A stretch of DNA of 64,000 bases. Origin: Haliea alexandrii. GTDB taxonomy: Bacteria; Pseudomonadota; Gammaproteobacteria; Pseudomonadales; Halieaceae. The notes under the pieces were generated by a model that saw only the letters and a list, made by a program, of their open reading frames with translations, had not been told where the DNA came from and did not search any database. A program made the position numbers and the translations under genes. Location of the stretch: the NCBI RefSeq assembly GCF_003719295.1, contig NZ_RFLW01000003.1, forward strand, positions 124,001 to 188,000. The letters are read 5' to 3'. Shown in pieces: positions 36,574-46,915 of the stretch (position 1 is the first letter of the stretch; each line of letters starts with the position of its first letter).

Positions 36574-37701
36574 TTATTTGGATCGCGCGATCAACTGCGC
36601 CTCGGCGGCGGCGCGCTGGGTCTCCAGAGAGGCGGCCCGCTGGCGAATCACCTGCTCCAGATGGTCCACGAAGTCCAGGTTGCTGACCTTGTGATCCGGC
36701 TTGCCGTCGACATAAATCAGGTTGCTGGGGCTGGCGCCGGTGAGGCCCACATCCGCCTCGCGCGCCTCACCCGGCCCATTGACGATACAGCCGATCACGG
36801 CCACATCCATAGGCGTGCGAATGTCTTCCAGGCGCTGCTCCAGCGTATTCATGGTGGCGATAACATCAAAGTTCTGCCGCGAGCAGCTGGGGCAGGCAAT
36901 GAAGTTGATGCCATTGGCGCGCAGCTTGAGGCTTTTCAGTATCTCGAAACCGACCTTGACCTCTTCCACCGGGTCTGCGGCCAGCGACACCCGGATAGTA
37001 TCGCCAATACCATCCATCAACAGCATGCCCAGGCCCACCGCCGATTTCACGGTGCCACCACGCAAGCCACCGGCCTCGGTGATACCCAGGTGTAGCGGCT
37101 GATCGATCTGCTTTGCCAGCAGCCGATAGGCGGCCACCGCCATGAACACCTCAGAGGCCTTCACGCTGACCTTGAAGTCCGGGTAGTTGAAGCGGTCGAG
37201 TATGTCCACGTGATGCAGGGCGGACTCCACCAGCGCCTCGGCCGTGGGCTCGCCGTACTTGCGCTGCAGTTCCTTGCCCAGCGACCCGGCGTTAACCCCG
37301 ATACGAATCGGTATGCCCTTGTCCCGGGCGCAGTCGATCACCGCGCGCACTTTCTTGTCGCTGCCGATGTTACCCGGGTTGATGCGCAGGCAATCGACGC
37401 CATACTCGGCGACTTTAAGCGCGATCTTGTGATCAAAGTGAATATCCGCCACCAGCGGCACGTCGACCCGGGCGCGAATGGCGCGAAACGCTTCCGCGGC
37501 ATCCATGCTCGGCACCGACACGCGCACGATGTCTGCACCGGCATCCTGAATAGCCACAATCTGCGCCACCGTTGCGTCGACGTCGCAGGTTTCCGTGTTG
37601 GTCATGCTCTGCACACTGATCGGTGCATCACCGCCCACCGGCACGGAGCCGACCATGATCTGGCGGCTGACGCGCCGGGTGATGGGAGAAGGCTTGTGCA
37701 T
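36574..37701 (-). CDS. ispG: 4-hydroxy-3-methylbut-2-en-1-yl diphosphate synthase (IspG)
   Basis: Penultimate enzyme of the MEP isoprenoid pathway, using a [4Fe-4S] cluster. The 375-residue protein has the TIM-barrel opening ([20 protein letters not shown]) and the cluster ligands [11 protein letters not shown] plus C in [11 protein letters not shown]. Position between rodZ and hisS is conserved. Confidence 0.97.
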   Translation of the reverse strand: MHKPSPITRRVSRQIMVGSVPVGGDAPISVQSMTNTETCDVDATVAQIVAIQDAGADIVRVSVPSMDAAEAFRAIRARVDVPLVADIHFDHKIALKVAEYGVDCLRINPGNIGSDKKVRAVIDCARDKGIPIRIGVNAGSLGKELQRKYGEPTAEALVESALHHVDILDRFNYPDFKVSVKASEVFMAVAAYRLLAKQIDQPLHLGITEAGGLRGGTVKSAVGLGMLLMDGIGDTIRVSLAADPVEEVKVGFEILKSLKLRANGINFIACPSCSRQNFDVIATMNTLEQRLEDIRTPMDVAVIGCIVNGPGEAREADVGLTGASPSNLIYVDGKPDHKVSNLDFVDHLEQVIRQRAASLETQRAAAEAQLIARSK

Positions 37702-37705
37702 GGGC

Positions 37706-38137
37706 TTATCCTCCAGACAGGTGATGGGTGGCGGCGTGGCCGACCTGCGTCCACCACAAACCCAGAATCAGCAGCGCCAGCACCGCCAGGCCAATAACAA
37801 TGCCCACCCCGGTGCGCTGCAGGGGGCGCAGCCGACGCGGACACTGGCCTGCGGAGCGCGCCACTGTATCGGGGCTGTGCAGATCAAAGCCGGCGAGTAC
37901 GTCCGTTTCGTTCAGGCCCAACAGGCGCGCGTAAGCGCCGATATAGCCGCGGGCAAAGGCAGGACGGCGCAGGCGATCGTAGGCATCCCGCTCCAGCAGG
38001 CCTACAACCTCCGGTAGCCAGTGCAGGCGATCTGCGACCTCGGCGGGCGTCCAGCCGCGCGCCTGACGTGCCGCCTGCAACAGTGCGCCGGGCGCCAGTA
38101 CTACGGGGGCTGGCTCGAGCGTTTCCTTACTGCCCAC
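37706..38137 (-). CDS. shortened RodZ-like helix-turn-helix membrane protein
   Basis: 143 residues. An N-terminal HTH_25 domain (about 15-85) with [20 protein letters not shown] and [20 protein letters not shown] is followed by a basic linker and one transmembrane helix (about 109-130), then only a dozen residues outside. RodZ of E. coli is 337 residues, with a periplasmic DUF4115 domain that is absent here. It keeps the MreB-contact part and the membrane anchor. The start is GTG overlapping the pilW end. It occupies the normal rodZ slot between pilW and ispG. Confidence 0.85.
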   Translation of the reverse strand: MGSKETLEPAPVVLAPGALLQAARQARGWTPAEVADRLHWLPEVVGLLERDAYDRLRRPAFARGYIGAYARLLGLNETDVLAGFDLHSPDTVARSAGQCPRRLRPLQRTGVGIVIGLAVLALLILGLWWTQVGHAATHHLSGG

Positions 38138-38921
38138 TGTTCAGCGTCCGCTGGTATTCCTGGAATTCGGGCGACTGCGGGTACAGGCTGCTCAGGGCGA
38201 GGGCGTAGCTGCTTTCGCCGTCCTTGTCACCGGTCGCACGGGCGAGGCGTACGCCCAGCCACAGGCCTCGCGGACTCTGCGGCCGAACCGCCGTACGATA
38301 GGTACCGTAGTAACGTTCCGCAATGCGATAGTCGCCGTCCTCGTACTTCAGAATGGCGAGCTCCAGCAAGGCAATCGTGTTCACGCGGTCCATTGACAGT
38401 GCGCGACCGAAGGACTCCTCCGCCTCCAGACGCTTGCCCAGCTGCAGCTGGCACAGGCCGAGGTTTACAAACGCCAGCGGCCGGGCGCTGTACAGTGTGT
38501 CTTTCACCACGTAATCCAGCTGCTTCTCGGCATCCGCATAGCGCTGTTCGGAAAACAGGAAGGCGGCATAATTGTTGCGCGCACGGGAAAAGTCGCGCTG
38601 CAGACGAATGGCCTTTTCAAAGCTCTCCTCCGCCAGCTCCTTCTCCCCGGTGCTCTGATAGACCAGCGCAAAGGCCTCGTGGACCTCCGCATTGCGGTCA
38701 TCGATTTTCACCGCCTGGGACAGGTTGCGCTTGGCATTCTCCCAGTCCCGCTCGCCGATATACTGACGCGCAAGCGATACCCGGCGTTCCAGCGCGTCTT
38801 CCGGGGAAGGCGGATTGGTGTACACGCTGTCTGTGGTGGTGACGCAGCCGGTGAGCAGCAATGCAGCCAGCAGCCAGGTGAAGCGCAGCGGACGGGTGGT
38901 CCGCCGGGGTAACGTTGTCAT
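38127..38921 (-). CDS. pilW: PilW/PilF type IV pilus stability lipoprotein
   Basis: Outer-membrane lipoprotein with TPR repeats that helps PilQ secretin form multimers. The signal ends in LLLTGC. TPR motifs cover about residues 45-230. The 264-residue length is normal. The start overlaps the rlmN stop, an arrangement conserved in Pseudomonas. No other pilus gene is in the window. Confidence 0.93.
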   Translation of the reverse strand: MTTLPRRTTRPLRFTWLLAALLLTGCVTTTDSVYTNPPSPEDALERRVSLARQYIGERDWENAKRNLSQAVKIDDRNAEVHEAFALVYQSTGEKELAEESFEKAIRLQRDFSRARNNYAAFLFSEQRYADAEKQLDYVVKDTLYSARPLAFVNLGLCQLQLGKRLEAEESFGRALSMDRVNTIALLELAILKYEDGDYRIAERYYGTYRTAVRPQSPRGLWLGVRLARATGDKDGESSYALALSSLYPQSPEFQEYQRTLNSGQ

Positions 38922-40066
38922 CGTGCTTCAACCTCCGCGGCCTGTCCGGCCGCCCGGTAGCGCTCGCTGCGCCGGGTGCGATCCACAACCTGGCCGACCA
39001 ACTGGCCGCAGGCCGCTGCAATATCATCGCCACGGGTGGTGCGTATCGTGACAATGTACCCCGCATCCACCAGCACCTGCCAGAAGCGCGACACCGCGTT
39101 ACCGCTGGGGCGCTGATAATCCGACTGGGGGAAGCTGTTGAAGGGAATCAGATTGACCTTGCAGGGGAAGTCCGCCAGCAACAGGGCCAATTCGCGTGCA
39201 TGCTCCAGCTGGTCGTTGACCCCGGCAATCAGGGTGTACTCGACAGTCACCACGCGTTTGCTGTCGGCCTGTGCGTCGATATAAGCGCGCGCGCTGCGCA
39301 GCAGCTCTGCTATCGGGTACTTGCGATTGATGGGCACCAGCTGGTTGCGCAGCGCATCATTGGGGGCATGCAAAGAAATCGCCAGGGACGCCTCGCTGAC
39401 CTTGGCCAGACGGTCCAGCGCCGGCACCACACCAGAGGTGCTCAGGGTGACGCGACGCTTGGAGATACCGTAACCAAGGTCCGACATCATCAGGTCCATG
39501 GACGCGACCACGTTGTCGAAGTTCAGCAGGGGCTCGCCCATCCCCATCATCACCACGTTGGTGACCACGCGGCGGTTGCCGGCCTGAAATGCATCGTAGG
39601 ACTTTATGGCCAGCCACACCTGGCCGATGATTTCTGCCGCGGTGAGGTCGCGCTCGAAGCCCTGTTTGCCGGTCGAGCAGAAACTGCAGTCGAGGCTGCA
39701 ACCCACCTGGGATGAAACACAGAGCGTGGCGCGGCCCCCTTCGGGAATCAGCACGGCTTCTACCAGGCCACCACCGCCCACCCGAATCGCCCATTTACGG
39801 GTGCCGTCGGCCGAATCCAGCTGGCTGACAATCTCCGGCGGGCGCACCTCGGCCACCCGCTGCAACTTTTCGCGCAGCGCCTTGCCCAGATTGGACATCG
39901 CCTCGATGTCGATAACACCCGCATGATGCATCCATTTCATCACCTGCTGCGCGCGGAACTTCTTCTCCCCGAGATCGAGGAAAAATTGCTCCAGCTGCAA
40001 CTGTGTCATGCCCAGCAGGTTGACCTTGCCGGGGGCGTCAGACGAGGCGATAACGGTGGCGTTCAT
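38918..40066 (-). CDS. rlmN: RlmN dual-specificity rRNA/tRNA (adenine-C2) methyltransferase
   Basis: Radical SAM enzyme methylating A2503 of 23S rRNA and A37 of some tRNAs. The 382-residue protein has the radical SAM CxxxCxxC motif ([12 protein letters not shown]), [16 protein letters not shown], and the catalytic Cys near the C-terminus (DIAAACGQL). ATG start, between ndk and pilW. Confidence 0.97.
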   Translation of the reverse strand: MNATVIASSDAPGKVNLLGMTQLQLEQFFLDLGEKKFRAQQVMKWMHHAGVIDIEAMSNLGKALREKLQRVAEVRPPEIVSQLDSADGTRKWAIRVGGGGLVEAVLIPEGGRATLCVSSQVGCSLDCSFCSTGKQGFERDLTAAEIIGQVWLAIKSYDAFQAGNRRVVTNVVMMGMGEPLLNFDNVVASMDLMMSDLGYGISKRRVTLSTSGVVPALDRLAKVSEASLAISLHAPNDALRNQLVPINRKYPIAELLRSARAYIDAQADSKRVVTVEYTLIAGVNDQLEHARELALLLADFPCKVNLIPFNSFPQSDYQRPSGNAVSRFWQVLVDAGYIVTIRTTRGDDIAAACGQLVGQVVDRTRRSERYRAAGQAAEVEAR

Positions 40067-40090
40067 GATGAGCCGGCCTGCAGCCTGTTA

Positions 40091-40519
40091 TCAGCCGCGA
40101 CCGCAGAGGTCGCTGGCGGCGAAGAAATAGGCAATTTCCCGTTCGGCTGATGCCGGGGAGTCAGAGCCATGCACGGCGTTGGCATCAATGGACTCGGCAA
40201 AGTCGGCACGAATGGTGCCCGCGTCCGCATCTTTCGGGTTGGTGGCGCCCATCAACTCCCGGTTGCGGGCAATGGCGTTCTCACCTTCCAGCACCTGCAC
40301 CATAACCGGACCGGAGGTCATGAACTCGATCAGCGCGGGGAAGAAAGGACGCTCGCTGTGCTCGGCGTAGAAACCACCGGCAACGGCATCGCTCAGGCGC
40401 AGCATTTTTGCCGCAACCACGCGCAGGCCCGCGGACTCGAACCGTGAATAAATCTGCCCAATTACGTTTTTTGCCACAGCATCGGGCTTCACGATAGACA
40501 AGGTACGCTCAACAGCCAT
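40091..40519 (-). CDS. ndk: nucleoside diphosphate kinase
   Basis: 142 residues, the normal size. It has [40 protein letters not shown] and the catalytic His in NAVHGSDS. The ATG at 40519 has GGAG nine bases upstream; the longer reading from 40585 covers the promoter. In relatives the isc operon ends just before this gene; here iscS itself is next to it. Confidence 0.97.
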   Translation of the reverse strand: MAVERTLSIVKPDAVAKNVIGQIYSRFESAGLRVVAAKMLRLSDAVAGGFYAEHSERPFFPALIEFMTSGPVMVQVLEGENAIARNRELMGATNPKDADAGTIRADFAESIDANAVHGSDSPASAEREIAYFFAASDLCGRG

Positions 40520-40584
40520 CTGACTTTCTCCAAAAATTCCAGAAAATGAATCGGGGCAGCGGGCCCCAGGGTGAAAACCGCGCA

Positions 40585-40613
40585 ATTATACGGGCTTTAC
40601 GGCCCGGTTTCAC
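40585..40613 (-). promoter_or_regulatory. promoter of ndk
   Basis: Minus strand GTGAAA (40608-40613), 17-base spacer, perfect TATAAT (40585-40590). It begins four bases past the iscS stop, so ndk has its own promoter. The spacer contains a small CGGGC/GCCCG inverted repeat. Confidence 0.7.
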
Positions 40614-40616
40614 GCG

Positions 40617-41768
40617 CTAAACGCGCTGACGCAGGCGACTGATAACGTCCTGCAGGTGAGCGATGGCGTGGTCGACATCCTCTCTGGTGGTAAACCGGCC
40701 ACAGCACAGGCGCAGGGTGCTGTGCGCCAGGGAATCCGGCACACCGATAGCACGCAGTACGTAGGAGGGCTCCACGCTCTCGGAATTGCAGGCGGAGCCG
40801 CTGGACAACGCCAGCTCGCGCAGGGCCATCAACAGGGTTTCCCCGTCCACGCCCTCCACACTCACGCTGAGGGCACCCGGCAGGCGCCGCTCGGGGTGAC
40901 CGTTCAGCTGCACGCCGCCAATGGCGGCTACACCGCGCCACAGGCGCTCGCGCAGCGCAAGCAGGCGCTCGCTCTCCGCCGCCAGCTCGGCGGTGGCCAG
41001 GCGAGCGGCTTCGCCCATGCCAACGATCTGATGTGTCGCCAGGGTACCTGAGCGCATGCCCCGCTCGTGCCCGCCGCCGTGGATCTGGGCCTGCAGTTGC
41101 ACCCTTGGCTGGCGCCGGACATAGAGCGCACCGATGCCCTTGGGGCCGTAGAATTTATGCGCTGATATGGACAGCAGATCAACCGGCAGCTGCTCCATAT
41201 CGAGGGGAATCTTGCCCACACTCTGCGCCGCATCGACATGAAACAACGCGCCATTCTGGCGTACGCACGCGCCGATAGCGGCGATGTCGTTGACGGTGCC
41301 GAGCTCATTGTTGGCGTGCATGATGCTTACCATGAGCGTATCGGGGCGCAGGGCAGCGGCCACGCTCTCCGGGCTGGTCAGGCCATCCGGCCCCGGCGTC
41401 AGCCAGGTCACCTCCCAGCCCTGTTGCTCCAGCCAGGCACAGGTGTCAATCACCGCCTTGTGCTCAATGCGAGAGGTCACCAGGTGACGGCGGTCAGTGG
41501 CCAGTGCGGCAGCCCCCTTGATGGCCAGGTTGTCCGACTCGGTGGCACCCGACGTCCATACCAGCTCGCGCGGGTCGGCGTGAATCAGGTCCGCGAGGTC
41601 GCGCCGTGCCTGCTCCACCGCCTGTTCGGCACGCCAACCGTAAACATGGGAGCGCGAAGCGGGGTTACCGAAGTTGCCCTCCAGGGTCAGGCAGCCGCCC
41701 ATAGCCTCGGCAACCCGCGGGTCTACCGGGGTCGAGGCGAGATAATCGAAATAAACGGGTGCTTGCAT
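40617..41768 (-). CDS. iscS: cysteine desulfurase, IscS type with truncated C-terminus
   Basis: PLP enzyme that takes sulfur from cysteine for Fe-S clusters and tRNA thiolation. The PLP lysine is in [10 protein letters not shown], and the active Cys is in SSGSACNS. The sequence aligns along its length with E. coli IscS (for example [14 protein letters not shown]). It is 383 residues instead of 404 and ends in ISRLRQRV, just where E. coli continues into the SPLWEMYK tail that contacts IscU. iscU and the rest of the isc operon are not downstream. ATG start, 25 bases after iscR. Confidence 0.95.
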   Translation of the reverse strand: MQAPVYFDYLASTPVDPRVAEAMGGCLTLEGNFGNPASRSHVYGWRAEQAVEQARRDLADLIHADPRELVWTSGATESDNLAIKGAAALATDRRHLVTSRIEHKAVIDTCAWLEQQGWEVTWLTPGPDGLTSPESVAAALRPDTLMVSIMHANNELGTVNDIAAIGACVRQNGALFHVDAAQSVGKIPLDMEQLPVDLLSISAHKFYGPKGIGALYVRRQPRVQLQAQIHGGGHERGMRSGTLATHQIVGMGEAARLATAELAAESERLLALRERLWRGVAAIGGVQLNGHPERRLPGALSVSVEGVDGETLLMALRELALSSGSACNSESVEPSYVLRAIGVPDSLAHSTLRLCCGRFTTREDVDHAIAHLQDVISRLRQRV

Positions 41769-41793
41769 GGTTATCCAGGGGCCAACGCCGGGA

Positions 41794-42273
41794 TTACAGT
41801 TCCCTCAGGGCGACCAGGCTCTCCGGGTTCACGCGCGCGCGGGCATCCTGCCGGGAGGAAATGTGGCGCACTTCGCGGCGCTCCACCAGGGTCGCCAGAC
41901 TGATCTGGCTGAGGAAGCCGTGAATCTGGTCGCTCAGGTCCTGCCAGAGGTGATGCGTGAGGCAGACCTCGCCCTGCTGGCAGTCGGCCTTGCCGCCACA
42001 GCCAGTGGCGTCAACGGCCTCATCGACCGCATCGATAATCTGCGCGACATAAATCGCTTCACTGTCACGGCCCAGCCGATAGCCGCCGCCCGGGCCGCGC
42101 ACACTGCTCACCAGGTCGCGCCGACGCAGGCGCGCGAACAGCTGTTCAAGATACGACAGTGAGATCGCCTGGCGGCCGGAAATTTCCGCGAGGCTTACCG
42201 GCCCCTGCTGTCCGTGGAGAGCCAGATCCAGCATTGCCGTCACTGCATAGCGTCCCTTGGTTGTCAGCCGCAT
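41794..42273 (-). CDS. iscR: IscR Fe-S cluster transcriptional regulator
   Basis: Rrf2-family repressor of 159 residues, starting [20 protein letters not shown] as in E. coli IscR. The cluster ligands are conserved: three Cys and one His in [20 protein letters not shown]. It should therefore bind [2Fe-2S]. ATG 42273 was chosen by family alignment over ATG 42279 and the longer frame from 42381, which starts inside trmJ. It heads a two-gene iscR-iscS unit. Confidence 0.96.
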   Translation of the reverse strand: MRLTTKGRYAVTAMLDLALHGQQGPVSLAEISGRQAISLSYLEQLFARLRRRDLVSSVRGPGGGYRLGRDSEAIYVAQIIDAVDEAVDATGCGGKADCQQGEVCLTHHLWQDLSDQIHGFLSQISLATLVERREVRHISSRQDARARVNPESLVALREL

Positions 42274-42277
42274 GACC

Positions 42278-42329
42278 ATACCCGATAGCGTAAAGCCCCG
42301 AGTATGCAATAACCCACCAAATTGATCAA
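42278..42329 (-). promoter_or_regulatory. promoter and possible IscR site before iscR
   Basis: Minus strand TTGATC (42324-42329), 17-base spacer, CATACT (42301-42306). From the -10 onward there is an inverted repeat with ATACTCG and CGGGTAT arms (42278-42305). The ends resemble the ATAC...GTAT ends of IscR type 1 sites, but the total length is 28 rather than 25 bases, so identity as an IscR site is uncertain. Confidence 0.45.
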
Positions 42330-43108
42330 CTTTTGTCCGCGGCGCCGTCCGTGCCACTGCGCCCGGGATCGCTGCCGGCATCGGGCAGGTATTTCTGGGT
42401 CTCGGTGAGGATGCCGCGGAGGATGTTCAGCTCCATTTCGTCCAGCCGCACGCGCCCGTACAGCCGCCGCAGACGCACCATCAATTGCCGGGGGGCGGCC
42501 GGATCGAGGAAACCGATACCCACCAGCGTTTCTTCCAGGTGCTCGTAGAAGCGCTCCATGTTTTGCGCGGTACTGAACGGGGCGTCCCACTGGTCCTCAG
42601 CGACCGCGGGCAGGCTGCCTGCCAGGTGCAGCATGCGCAGTTCATAGCAGACAATCTGCACCGCCATCGCCAGGTTCAGCGAGCTGTAGGCCGGATCAGA
42701 CGGAATGTGCAGGTGCAGGTTGCAGCGCTGCAGCTCGTCGTTGGTCAGCCCACGGTCCTCACGCCCGAACAGCAACGCGACCTGCTCGTCGCCCGCGCGA
42801 GCGGCAACCTGCTCGGCACAACGCCGGGGGTCCAGCAGAGGCCAGGGTATGCGGCGTTCACGGGCGCTGGTGCCCACCACGAACTGGCAGTCGGCAATCG
42901 CTTCATCCAGTGTTGGGCACACCACCGCCGCTTCCAGCACGTCCAGTGCACCGGCTGCCCGCCAGGTGGCCTGCTCATCCGGGTACTGGCGCGGCTCCAC
43001 CAGCACCAGCCGCGAAAGCCCCATGTTTTTCATCGCCCGGGCCACACCGCCAATGTTGCCCGGATGCGAAGTGTTCACCAGCACGATACGAATATTGTCG
43101 AGATTCAT
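42326..43108 (-). CDS. trmJ: TrmJ tRNA (cytidine/uridine-32-2'-O) methyltransferase
   Basis: SPOUT-class methyltransferase of 260 residues, with [36 protein letters not shown] and [20 protein letters not shown]. The ATG at 43108 (MNLDNIRI) is the family start; the frame extends to 43150 without support. Divergent from suhB and upstream of iscR, a conserved arrangement, but cysE, often between them, is absent. Confidence 0.96.
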   Translation of the reverse strand: MNLDNIRIVLVNTSHPGNIGGVARAMKNMGLSRLVLVEPRQYPDEQATWRAAGALDVLEAAVVCPTLDEAIADCQFVVGTSARERRIPWPLLDPRRCAEQVAARAGDEQVALLFGREDRGLTNDELQRCNLHLHIPSDPAYSSLNLAMAVQIVCYELRMLHLAGSLPAVAEDQWDAPFSTAQNMERFYEHLEETLVGIGFLDPAAPRQLMVRLRRLYGRVRLDEMELNILRGILTETQKYLPDAGSDPGRSGTDGAADKS

Positions 43109-43188
43109 GGCCCAATCATGCGCACACGCGCTGCCTGTAAAAGTGCGCAAGTGTAGCAGATTGCCGGTAGGATCAGGCCCTGATGTGC

Positions 43189-43197
43189 TGTTATAAT
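43189..43197 (+). promoter_or_regulatory. extended -10 promoter of suhB
   Basis: TG-T-TATAAT, a perfect extended -10 element (TGN followed by TATAAT), with no recognisable -35. The ATG of suhB is 37 bases downstream. Confidence 0.65.
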
Positions 43198-43233
43198 CGC
43201 GCGCCCCAAAACACGCACTCCCAGGAAACCGCT

Positions 43234-44031
43234 ATGCAACCGATGGTCACAATCGCGCTGCGCGCCGCGCGCAAAGCCGGCGAACAGATCGTCCGTGCCT
43301 CCGACGAACTTGAGCGGATCGATGTGCAGGAAAAAAACGTCAATGACTTCGTGTCGGACGTGGACCGCAACGCCGAGCGCGAAATCATCTATCACCTGCG
43401 CAAGGCCTATCCCGAGCACGCCATTCTGGGTGAAGAGAGCGGCCTCAGCGGCGACGAAAACGCAGAATACCGCTGGGTGATCGACCCGCTGGACGGCACC
43501 ACCAACTTCCTGCGCGGCATACCACACTACGCGGTATCGATCGCCTGCTTGTACCGTGGCAAGCTGGAACACGCGGTCATTGTGGACCCGGTACGCCGCG
43601 AGGAGTTCACCGCCTCCCGCGGTCGCGGCGCACAGCTCAATGGCCGCCGCATCCGTGTCAGCAGCCGCGCCTCACTGGACGGCGCATTGCTGGGTACCGG
43701 CATCCCGTTCAAGGACCATTGCGACCAGCACCTGGGCGCCTACAGCAAAAGTCTGGAAGTGCTCGCCGGCCAGTGTGCGGGTATCCGTCGGGCGGGCGCT
43801 GCATCACTCGACCTGGCCTATGTGGCCGCCGGCCGCCTGGATGCGTTCTGGGAAATTGGCCTGGCGCAATGGGATATGGCGGCGGGCGCGTTGCTGGTGC
43901 GGGAAGCCGGTGGCCTGGTCGCCGACATCAACGGCTCTGATAACTACCTGGACTCCGGCAACATCGTCTGCGGCAATCCGAAGTGCTTCAAGGCCGTGCT
44001 GCAAACAACCAGGCCCCTGCTGGGCAAATAA
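43234..44031 (+). CDS. suhB: SuhB inositol-1-monophosphatase
   Basis: 265-residue Mg-dependent phosphatase of the inositol monophosphatase fold, also known as an rRNA transcription-antitermination and Nus-complex factor. It has GEESG, WVIDPLDGTTNFLRG (metal ligands) and WDMAAGALLVREAGG. The start MQPMVTIALRAARKAGEQI has CCAGGA upstream; the longer reading from 43183 overlaps the promoter. Convergent with secF. Confidence 0.96.
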   Translation: MQPMVTIALRAARKAGEQIVRASDELERIDVQEKNVNDFVSDVDRNAEREIIYHLRKAYPEHAILGEESGLSGDENAEYRWVIDPLDGTTNFLRGIPHYAVSIACLYRGKLEHAVIVDPVRREEFTASRGRGAQLNGRRIRVSSRASLDGALLGTGIPFKDHCDQHLGAYSKSLEVLAGQCAGIRRAGAASLDLAYVAAGRLDAFWEIGLAQWDMAAGALLVREAGGLVADINGSDNYLDSGNIVCGNPKCFKAVLQTTRPLLGK

Positions 44032-44087
44032 AAAAACGCTGTCGTTTCCCTCGTGGGCGCACCGCGCATAGGTCGTCGCTGGCCTGA

Positions 44088-44110
44088 CCGGGGCGTTTCA
44101 TACGCCCCGG
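44088..44110. terminator. stem-loop between suhB and secF
   Basis: CCGGGGCGT and ACGCCCCGG form a perfect 9-base stem with a 5-base loop between the two convergent genes. There is no T-tract on the downstream sides. AAAAAAA lies at the suhB stop but upstream of the stem. Confidence 0.5.
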
Positions 44111-44123
44111 CACGCGGGCACCG

Positions 44124-45038
44124 CTAGGGCATCAGGTCGTCCTGTTCCGCCCCTTCCTTCACAGGCAGCATCAGGTCTTCCTTGCTCACCCCCATCAGCA
44201 CCAGCACACTCGCGGCAACGTATACCGAAGAATAGGTACCGATTACCACGCCCACCAACAGGGCGATGGCGAAACCCTTGATCATCTCGCCACCGAGCAG
44301 CGCCAGGCAAACCAGCACCAGCAAGGTGGTCAATGAGGTGACCAGCGTGCGCCCCAGGGTTTCCGACAGTGAAATATTGATGACCTCCAGCGGGTCCGAC
44401 TTGCGCAGCTTGCGGAAGTTCTCGCGAATCCGGTCCGACACCACGATGGTGTCATTCAGCGAATAGCCGATCACCGCCAGCAGCGCCGCCAGCACCGTGA
44501 GGTCAAACTCCAAACCGATGATGGAAAAGAAGCCGAGCGTGATGATGACGTCGTGCGCCAGTGCCGCCACCGCGCCCACAGCAAATTTGAACTGGAAGCG
44601 AAAGCCGATATACAGCATGACCATACCCAGTGCCATGAGCATGGCGAGGCCACCCTGCTCACGCAGCTCGTCGCCAACCTGCGGGCCGACAAACTCAATG
44701 CGCCGCAATTCGACGGTCCCCTCAAAAGTATCCTCCAGCAGCCGCACCAGTGCGGTGCCGTCGGTGTCGGCATGCCCCTGGGGCAAACGAATCAGCACAT
44801 CGCGGTCGGTACCGAAACTGACCACAATGGAACCGGCATAGCCGCCGCCATCAAGGGTGGAGCGGATCGCTTTCAGATCGGCAGATTCACTGTAGTGCAC
44901 CTCAACCAGGGTGCCGCCGGTAAAGTCCAGGCCCCAGCTCAGCTGCCGCGTGGAGAGACTGAAAATGGCGGTCAGCAGCAGCACCGCGGAGACGGCCATG
45001 GCGAGCTTGCGCTGGCCCATGAAGTTGATCACTTTCAT
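44124..45038 (-). CDS. secF: SecF protein-export membrane subunit
   Basis: Six-helix RND-like partner of SecD that uses the proton gradient to complete translocation. The 304-residue protein has GLDFTGGTLVEV after the first helix and the conserved GYSLNDTIVVSDRIRENFRK. ATG 45038 has GGGGGAG nine bases upstream; the TTG two codons earlier is less likely. It follows secD directly. Confidence 0.97.
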   Translation of the reverse strand: MKVINFMGQRKLAMAVSAVLLLTAIFSLSTRQLSWGLDFTGGTLVEVHYSESADLKAIRSTLDGGGYAGSIVVSFGTDRDVLIRLPQGHADTDGTALVRLLEDTFEGTVELRRIEFVGPQVGDELREQGGLAMLMALGMVMLYIGFRFQFKFAVGAVAALAHDVIITLGFFSIIGLEFDLTVLAALLAVIGYSLNDTIVVSDRIRENFRKLRKSDPLEVINISLSETLGRTLVTSLTTLLVLVCLALLGGEMIKGFAIALLVGVVIGTYSSVYVAASVLVLMGVSKEDLMLPVKEGAEQDDLMP

Positions 45039-45040
45039 AC

Positions 45041-46915
45041 TCAAACTCCCCCGATGGACAGGGTTCTCACCTTGCGTCCACCGTAGTACAGGTTCACCAG
45101 CGCCCGCGTACCGACGATGGCCGTGAACATCGAGGTGACAATGCCCACCGACAGCGTGACCGCAAAGCCCTTGACCGGACCGGTGCCCACGGCATAGAGA
45201 ATAACCGCTACGATCAGTGTGGTGATGTTGGCGTCGAGAATGGTCGACAGCGCAGCATCATAGCCCGAGTGAATGGCCATCTGCGGCGAGCGGCCATCGC
45301 GCAGTTCCTCACGTATTCGCGAGAAAATAAGCACGTTGGCGTCCACCGCCATCCCCACCGTGAGCACGATACCCGCAATGCCGGGCAAGGTGAGTGTGGC
45401 ACCGATCAGCGACATGAATGCCACCAGCAATACCAGGTTGGCGGATAACGCGACCACGGCAATAACACCGAACACGCGGTAATAAAGAATCATGAACAAC
45501 ACCACCAGTGCCAGGCCGAACTGCACCGACTTCACACCGAGACGGATGTTCTCGGCACCCAGAGAGGGACCCACCGTACGTTCTTCGACAAAGGAGATCG
45601 GTGCCGCCAGCGCACCTGCGCGCAGCATCAGCGCCAGCTCGGAGGCCTCCAGCGGGCTATCCAGCCCGGTAATCTGGAACTGGGCGCCGAGCGCAGACTG
45701 AATCACCGGTGCGGTGAGCAACTTGCGTTCGTCGTAGGGGATTTGTACGGCTTTCTCGCTGCCATCCTCCTGCAGCTCGTAGCGGGTGCGGAACTTGCGT
45801 TCGATAAACAGCACACCCATGCGCCGCTTGACGTTGTTGCGCGTGGCACGGGACATCAGCGTGCCACCTTCGCCATCGAGGCTGATCTGTACGTTGGGGC
45901 GGCCGTTCTCGTCGAAACTGGCCTGGGCGTTTGCCACGCGCTCACCGGTAATGATGATGTCGCGCTCCAGCCACTCAAAGGAGCCGGCGCGGTCTTCGCT
46001 GCGGTACTCGAAGCGCTGCTTTTCCGACTCCGGCGCATCCAGATTCGCCACCAGGCGGAATTCAAGGTTCGCCACCGTGCCCAGGATCCGCTTCGCTTCC
46101 GCGGTGTCCTGGATACCGGGCAGTTCCACCACGATTCGGCTTTGGCCCTGGCGCTGTACCAGCGGCTCCGACACCCCCAGTTCGTTGACCCGGTTGCGCA
46201 GCGTGGTCAGGTTCTGCGACACCGCGTAATTGGCGATTTCCGTGCGCATCTGCTCTGTCATGGAGGCGGTAATGGTCCAGTTCTCGCCTTCCCCACCACG
46301 CTCCAGCAGCAGTTCAGGGTGATTATCAGCGATAAGTGTACGAGCGCTCTCGCGGTCTTCTTCACTGCGCAGGCGCGCTGTGACCGACAGGTCTCCCTCA
46401 CGCCCGACGATGCCCCGGATCCGCTCGTCACGCAGTGCGCGGCGAATGGCGGTTTCGTAGAATTCCTGCCGGCGCTCCATCGCGGCATCCACATCCACCT
46501 CCAGCTTGAAGTGCACGCCGCCGCTCAAATCCAGACCCAGCTTCATGGGCTGACCGCCCAGGTCGCTGAGCCATTCAGGCGTGGTCGGCGCCAGGTTCAG
46601 TGCCACAATGAAGCCATCGCCCAGGGCGCGCTGCACCCTCGCCTGCGCGATAAGTTGCTGCTCGGCATCGCCGAGGCGCACCAGCGCGTTGCGGCCACCC
46701 GGATCAATCACTTCGCCGAAATGCTCAATGCCGGCCTCTTCCAGCGCGCCGGTGACGCGGCTGAGAGTGCGCTCATCGATAACCTGGGCGCTGCTCTCCC
46801 CCGTGATCTGCAGGGCCGGGTCCGGCGCGTACAGGTTGGGTGCGGCATAGAGCAAGCCGATCGCCAGCACCGCCAGCACCAGGAGATATTTCCACAATGG
46901 ATACTTATTCAACAT
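45041..46915 (-). CDS. secD: SecD protein-export membrane subunit
   Basis: 624 residues with an N-terminal helix, the large periplasmic P1 domain (GLDLSGGVHFKLEVD at its start), and five C-terminal helices including LTVGMAVDANVLIFSRIREE. Normal length. In Pseudomonas and E. coli it is preceded by queA-tgt-yajC, but here purL ends 113 bases upstream and yajC is absent. Confidence 0.97.
   Translation of the reverse strand: MLNKYPLWKYLLVLAVLAIGLLYAAPNLYAPDPALQITGESSAQVIDERTLSRVTGALEEAGIEHFGEVIDPGGRNALVRLGDAEQQLIAQARVQRALGDGFIVALNLAPTTPEWLSDLGGQPMKLGLDLSGGVHFKLEVDVDAAMERRQEFYETAIRRALRDERIRGIVGREGDLSVTARLRSEEDRESARTLIADNHPELLLERGGEGENWTITASMTEQMRTEIANYAVSQNLTTLRNRVNELGVSEPLVQRQGQSRIVVELPGIQDTAEAKRILGTVANLEFRLVANLDAPESEKQRFEYRSEDRAGSFEWLERDIIITGERVANAQASFDENGRPNVQISLDGEGGTLMSRATRNNVKRRMGVLFIERKFRTRYELQEDGSEKAVQIPYDERKLLTAPVIQSALGAQFQITGLDSPLEASELALMLRAGALAAPISFVEERTVGPSLGAENIRLGVKSVQFGLALVVLFMILYYRVFGVIAVVALSANLVLLVAFMSLIGATLTLPGIAGIVLTVGMAVDANVLIFSRIREELRDGRSPQMAIHSGYDAALSTILDANITTLIVAVILYAVGTGPVKGFAVTLSVGIVTSMFTAIVGTRALVNLYYGGRKVRTLSIGGV

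Noticed and set aside
34563-36686. 707-codon plus-strand open frame opposite yfgM and hisS
   Set aside because: It crosses two well-identified genes on the other strand and resembles no protein.
44032-44046. Rho-independent terminator using the A/T run after suhB
   Set aside because: The A-run is at the stop codon with no preceding stem on that strand; the stem lies about 50 bases further on.
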